Origin: Euonymus europaeus
Taxonomy: Eukaryota; Streptophyta; Magnoliopsida; Celastrales; Celastraceae
Assembly (NCBI GenBank): GCA_963580455.1
Contig: OY756958.1
Coordinates: forward strand, 27,416,501 to 27,480,500
Direction of reading: 5' to 3'
DNA: 64,000 nt
Shown here: in pieces, positions 62,604-64,000 of the stretch
How positions within the stretch are numbered: the stretch's first letter is position 1
Layout: each line of letters opens with the position of its first letter
Translations under genes and position numbers: made by a program
The notes under the pieces: model-generated
What the model was told of the DNA's origin: nothing
What the model saw: only the letters and a program-made list of their open reading frames with translations
Database searches by the model: none

Positions 62604-62714
62604 CCAATAGAAGGAAAGGAATATTACAGCATGAGAATTAGTAATGGAACGAAGAAGTTGAAGCTTCTCATGCAGTTCTGCTGCTGCTGCTTTCTTGTGC
62701 TCCCTAGAAACCAT
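61782..62714 (-). CDS. Small ACT-domain-like protein of the bHLH/SCREAM-like group
   Basis: Four exons join in frame: 62628-62714, 62230-62364, 61961-62131, 61782-61871 (483 nt, 160 residues). The N-terminus (MVSREHKKAAAAELHEKLQL...NSHA) and the next segment (TSIVIDASKYIKELKRKVEK) resemble a degenerate helix-loop-helix second helix and zipper without a basic DNA-binding region. The C-terminal half looks like the ACT-like domain that follows many plant bHLH domains (VCSDKSCPGLLVPVLEAFEE, SLNVLEARVSCTDSFQLEAI). Hence it may dimerise with bHLH factors without binding DNA itself (inference). The recalled relatives At2g40435 and At3g56220 carry 'transcription factor SCREAM-like' annotation. Intron 1 holds a (TA)n microsatellite. 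The start was chosen as the first ATG. Confidence 0.9.
62561..62600. repeat. (TA)n microsatellite in intron 1
   Basis: A pure AT/TA dinucleotide run of about 40 bases lies 27 bp from the exon 1 donor of the ACT-domain-like gene. It can form a hairpin and is likely length-variable. Confidence 0.9.
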
Positions 62715-64000
62715 TGTTACACTTCACTAACTCTCTCTCTCTCTCTCTATAAATGATCGATCAGCTTTTGCCCTCTCTGAGAGAACGTTTTAAAAGAGAG
62801 ATGGATGGTGTGTGTGTGTATATATAGCTCTCAAATTTAGAGGACCCTCTCCCTCCTGTTTGCTTTGATCATCACTTTCTTTAAAATAATATACATTCTA
62901 TTTGAACTTACAAAAAAGCCCCCCGTGCATAAGCGTTTCATTTTGAAATTACTACTAATACTTTTAAAATATATATTAAGTAAATAATTAAGCTAGAATT
63001 AATTCAAGTTCGATCTTTTATATTTATATATATATATAGTTGATTTGGGTAGAGATATATATGTAATAAACATTCTCTTATTTGGGTGTGAGTGTGTGTA
63101 TATATATATATATATTAGGAGCTCTTAGTCTAGGGGTTTAAAGATATTTGATGTTGTAGAACCTTAATTAATCAATAATAGATCATGAAGGCTTTTTGAA
63201 AAAAAAAATTGTCATAGGAAGGCATTTTGGGAAGAATATATGGAATGTGTTGCAAACAAAGGGATGAGACTTGAGAGAATGGGAGAAGGCCAGGGCCAGG
63301 AATCATGAGCTCGTGGTGGAAAGAAGTGAAGGAGAATTTTTTTTTTTTTTTTGATAAAAGATGACGGTACCTCTGAAGTGAAGGAGAATAATAAAGCAAC
63401 AAAAACCAAGAGATAGAGCGCTAGGGAGAGATATAGGTTTTAGTCTTTTAGGTTTGTGATATTTGGAATGCCTCCAAACACTCCTCACGGGGTTCCTTTT
63501 AATTTAGTAGACAACCTCTTCCTTCGCTTTCACCTCTCACGTGCATTATTCTACCATTTCTTCTCTCAATAATTTCTATATTTTATAAATTAATAGAGAT
63601 TATCACGAGATGCATATATATATATATAAATAGTTTTGGAGTTGGGTCTCTTTGGTTCCAGCAAGATTGTCTGGATTGAGCAAAGACAAATAAGGTAAGT
63701 ACCCACCTATTCACATGTGTGCCCATTGATCATTACAACAAAACAACACTCTCCATTTTTATCAACAACAAAAAACAACACTCTCCATGTACATACTGCT
63801 GCTCCATCCTTAAATTTTGTCCCTTCCCTTCCCCTCCCCATATTTTCTTACTCCTCCTATACTTCACTATATACCTAGGGTTTCCTCTCTCTATTCTAAC
63901 CATTAGTTTATTTTTTTTCTTTATCGTCCACACACAAACACACATATAATCACATCTAATCTATATTAATTCTTTTTTTTCTATTAATTAATTTCATTGC
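62715..64000. other. Promoter of the ACT-domain-like gene and right-hand spacer
   Basis: A TATATATA sequence at about 62819-62826 is suitably placed as the minus-strand core promoter. Beyond it the sequence is AT-rich with short TA and GT runs, and I saw no gene up to the window end. Confidence 0.45.

Noticed and set aside
63719..63949. 76-codon plus frame at the right edge
   Set aside because: Hydrophobic low-complexity translation in pyrimidine-rich sequence, with no conserved domain.
1..64000. CRISPR arrays, rRNA, tRNA genes, bacterial-type operons
   Set aside because: No regularly spaced repeats or convincing tRNA/rRNA sequences were seen by eye; a tRNAscan run would be needed to exclude tRNAs fully.

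Overview
This is a nuclear genomic window from a eudicot plant. The genes are intron-rich with GT-AG junctions, the intergenic DNA is AT-rich and carries plant-type transposons, and each protein I could splice reads as a flowering-plant family member. I cannot name the species. There are no CRISPR arrays, bacterial operons or organellar genes.

Thirteen protein genes are supported; twelve could be spliced into complete reading frames. Plus strand: the 3' end of a group I bZIP factor (341-1251), a macro-domain protein (4165-6647), mitochondrial Mn superoxide dismutase (7240-9692), ribosomal protein eS26 (11373-12849), a nucleotidyltransferase / poly(A)-polymerase-like protein (14312-23979) and the phosphoglucan phosphatase LSF2 (32773-34400). 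Minus strand: GH27 alpha-galactosidase (26519-31969), plastid uroporphyrinogen decarboxylase (38095-41748), a WEB-family coiled-coil protein (42673-44198), an LBD15-type LOB-domain factor (46711-47771), an NPF5-type MFS transporter (51241-53885), a sororin homologue (58190-60631) and a small ACT-domain-like/bHLH-derived protein (61782-62714).

From memory of the Arabidopsis gene order, this set interleaves genes of two or three duplicated Arabidopsis segments (At2g40430-40620, At3g56220-56350 and the At3g10920/10940 pair). The window would then keep a less fractionated ancestral order. That is recall, not a computed alignment.

Mobile DNA fills the gaps and introns: a Mutator-like non-autonomous element with a 9-bp target duplication (2579-3647), an internally deleted hAT element with an 8-bp target duplication (34673-37378), a Stowaway MITE (61242-61535), a Tourist-like MITE (56084-56475), a fold-back MITE in the eS26 promoter (10949-11111), a 5'-truncated LINE in a nucleotidyltransferase intron (about 16790-18080), a decayed copia gag with a primer-binding-site-like motif (25129-26040), and two less well defined inverted-repeat elements.

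The genes are mostly unrelated housekeeping and developmental functions and do not form one pathway. I found no convincing new multi-gene system. The most unusual signals are the LSF2 frame, which is intact but has Thr in place of the catalytic CX5R arginine; a four-fold 30-residue repeat in the nucleotidyltransferase tail; an inverted copy of the NPF C-terminal coding end just downstream of that gene; a tandem duplication that copies a splice donor in the decarboxylase gene; and a full 12-bp E2F site in front of the sororin gene.
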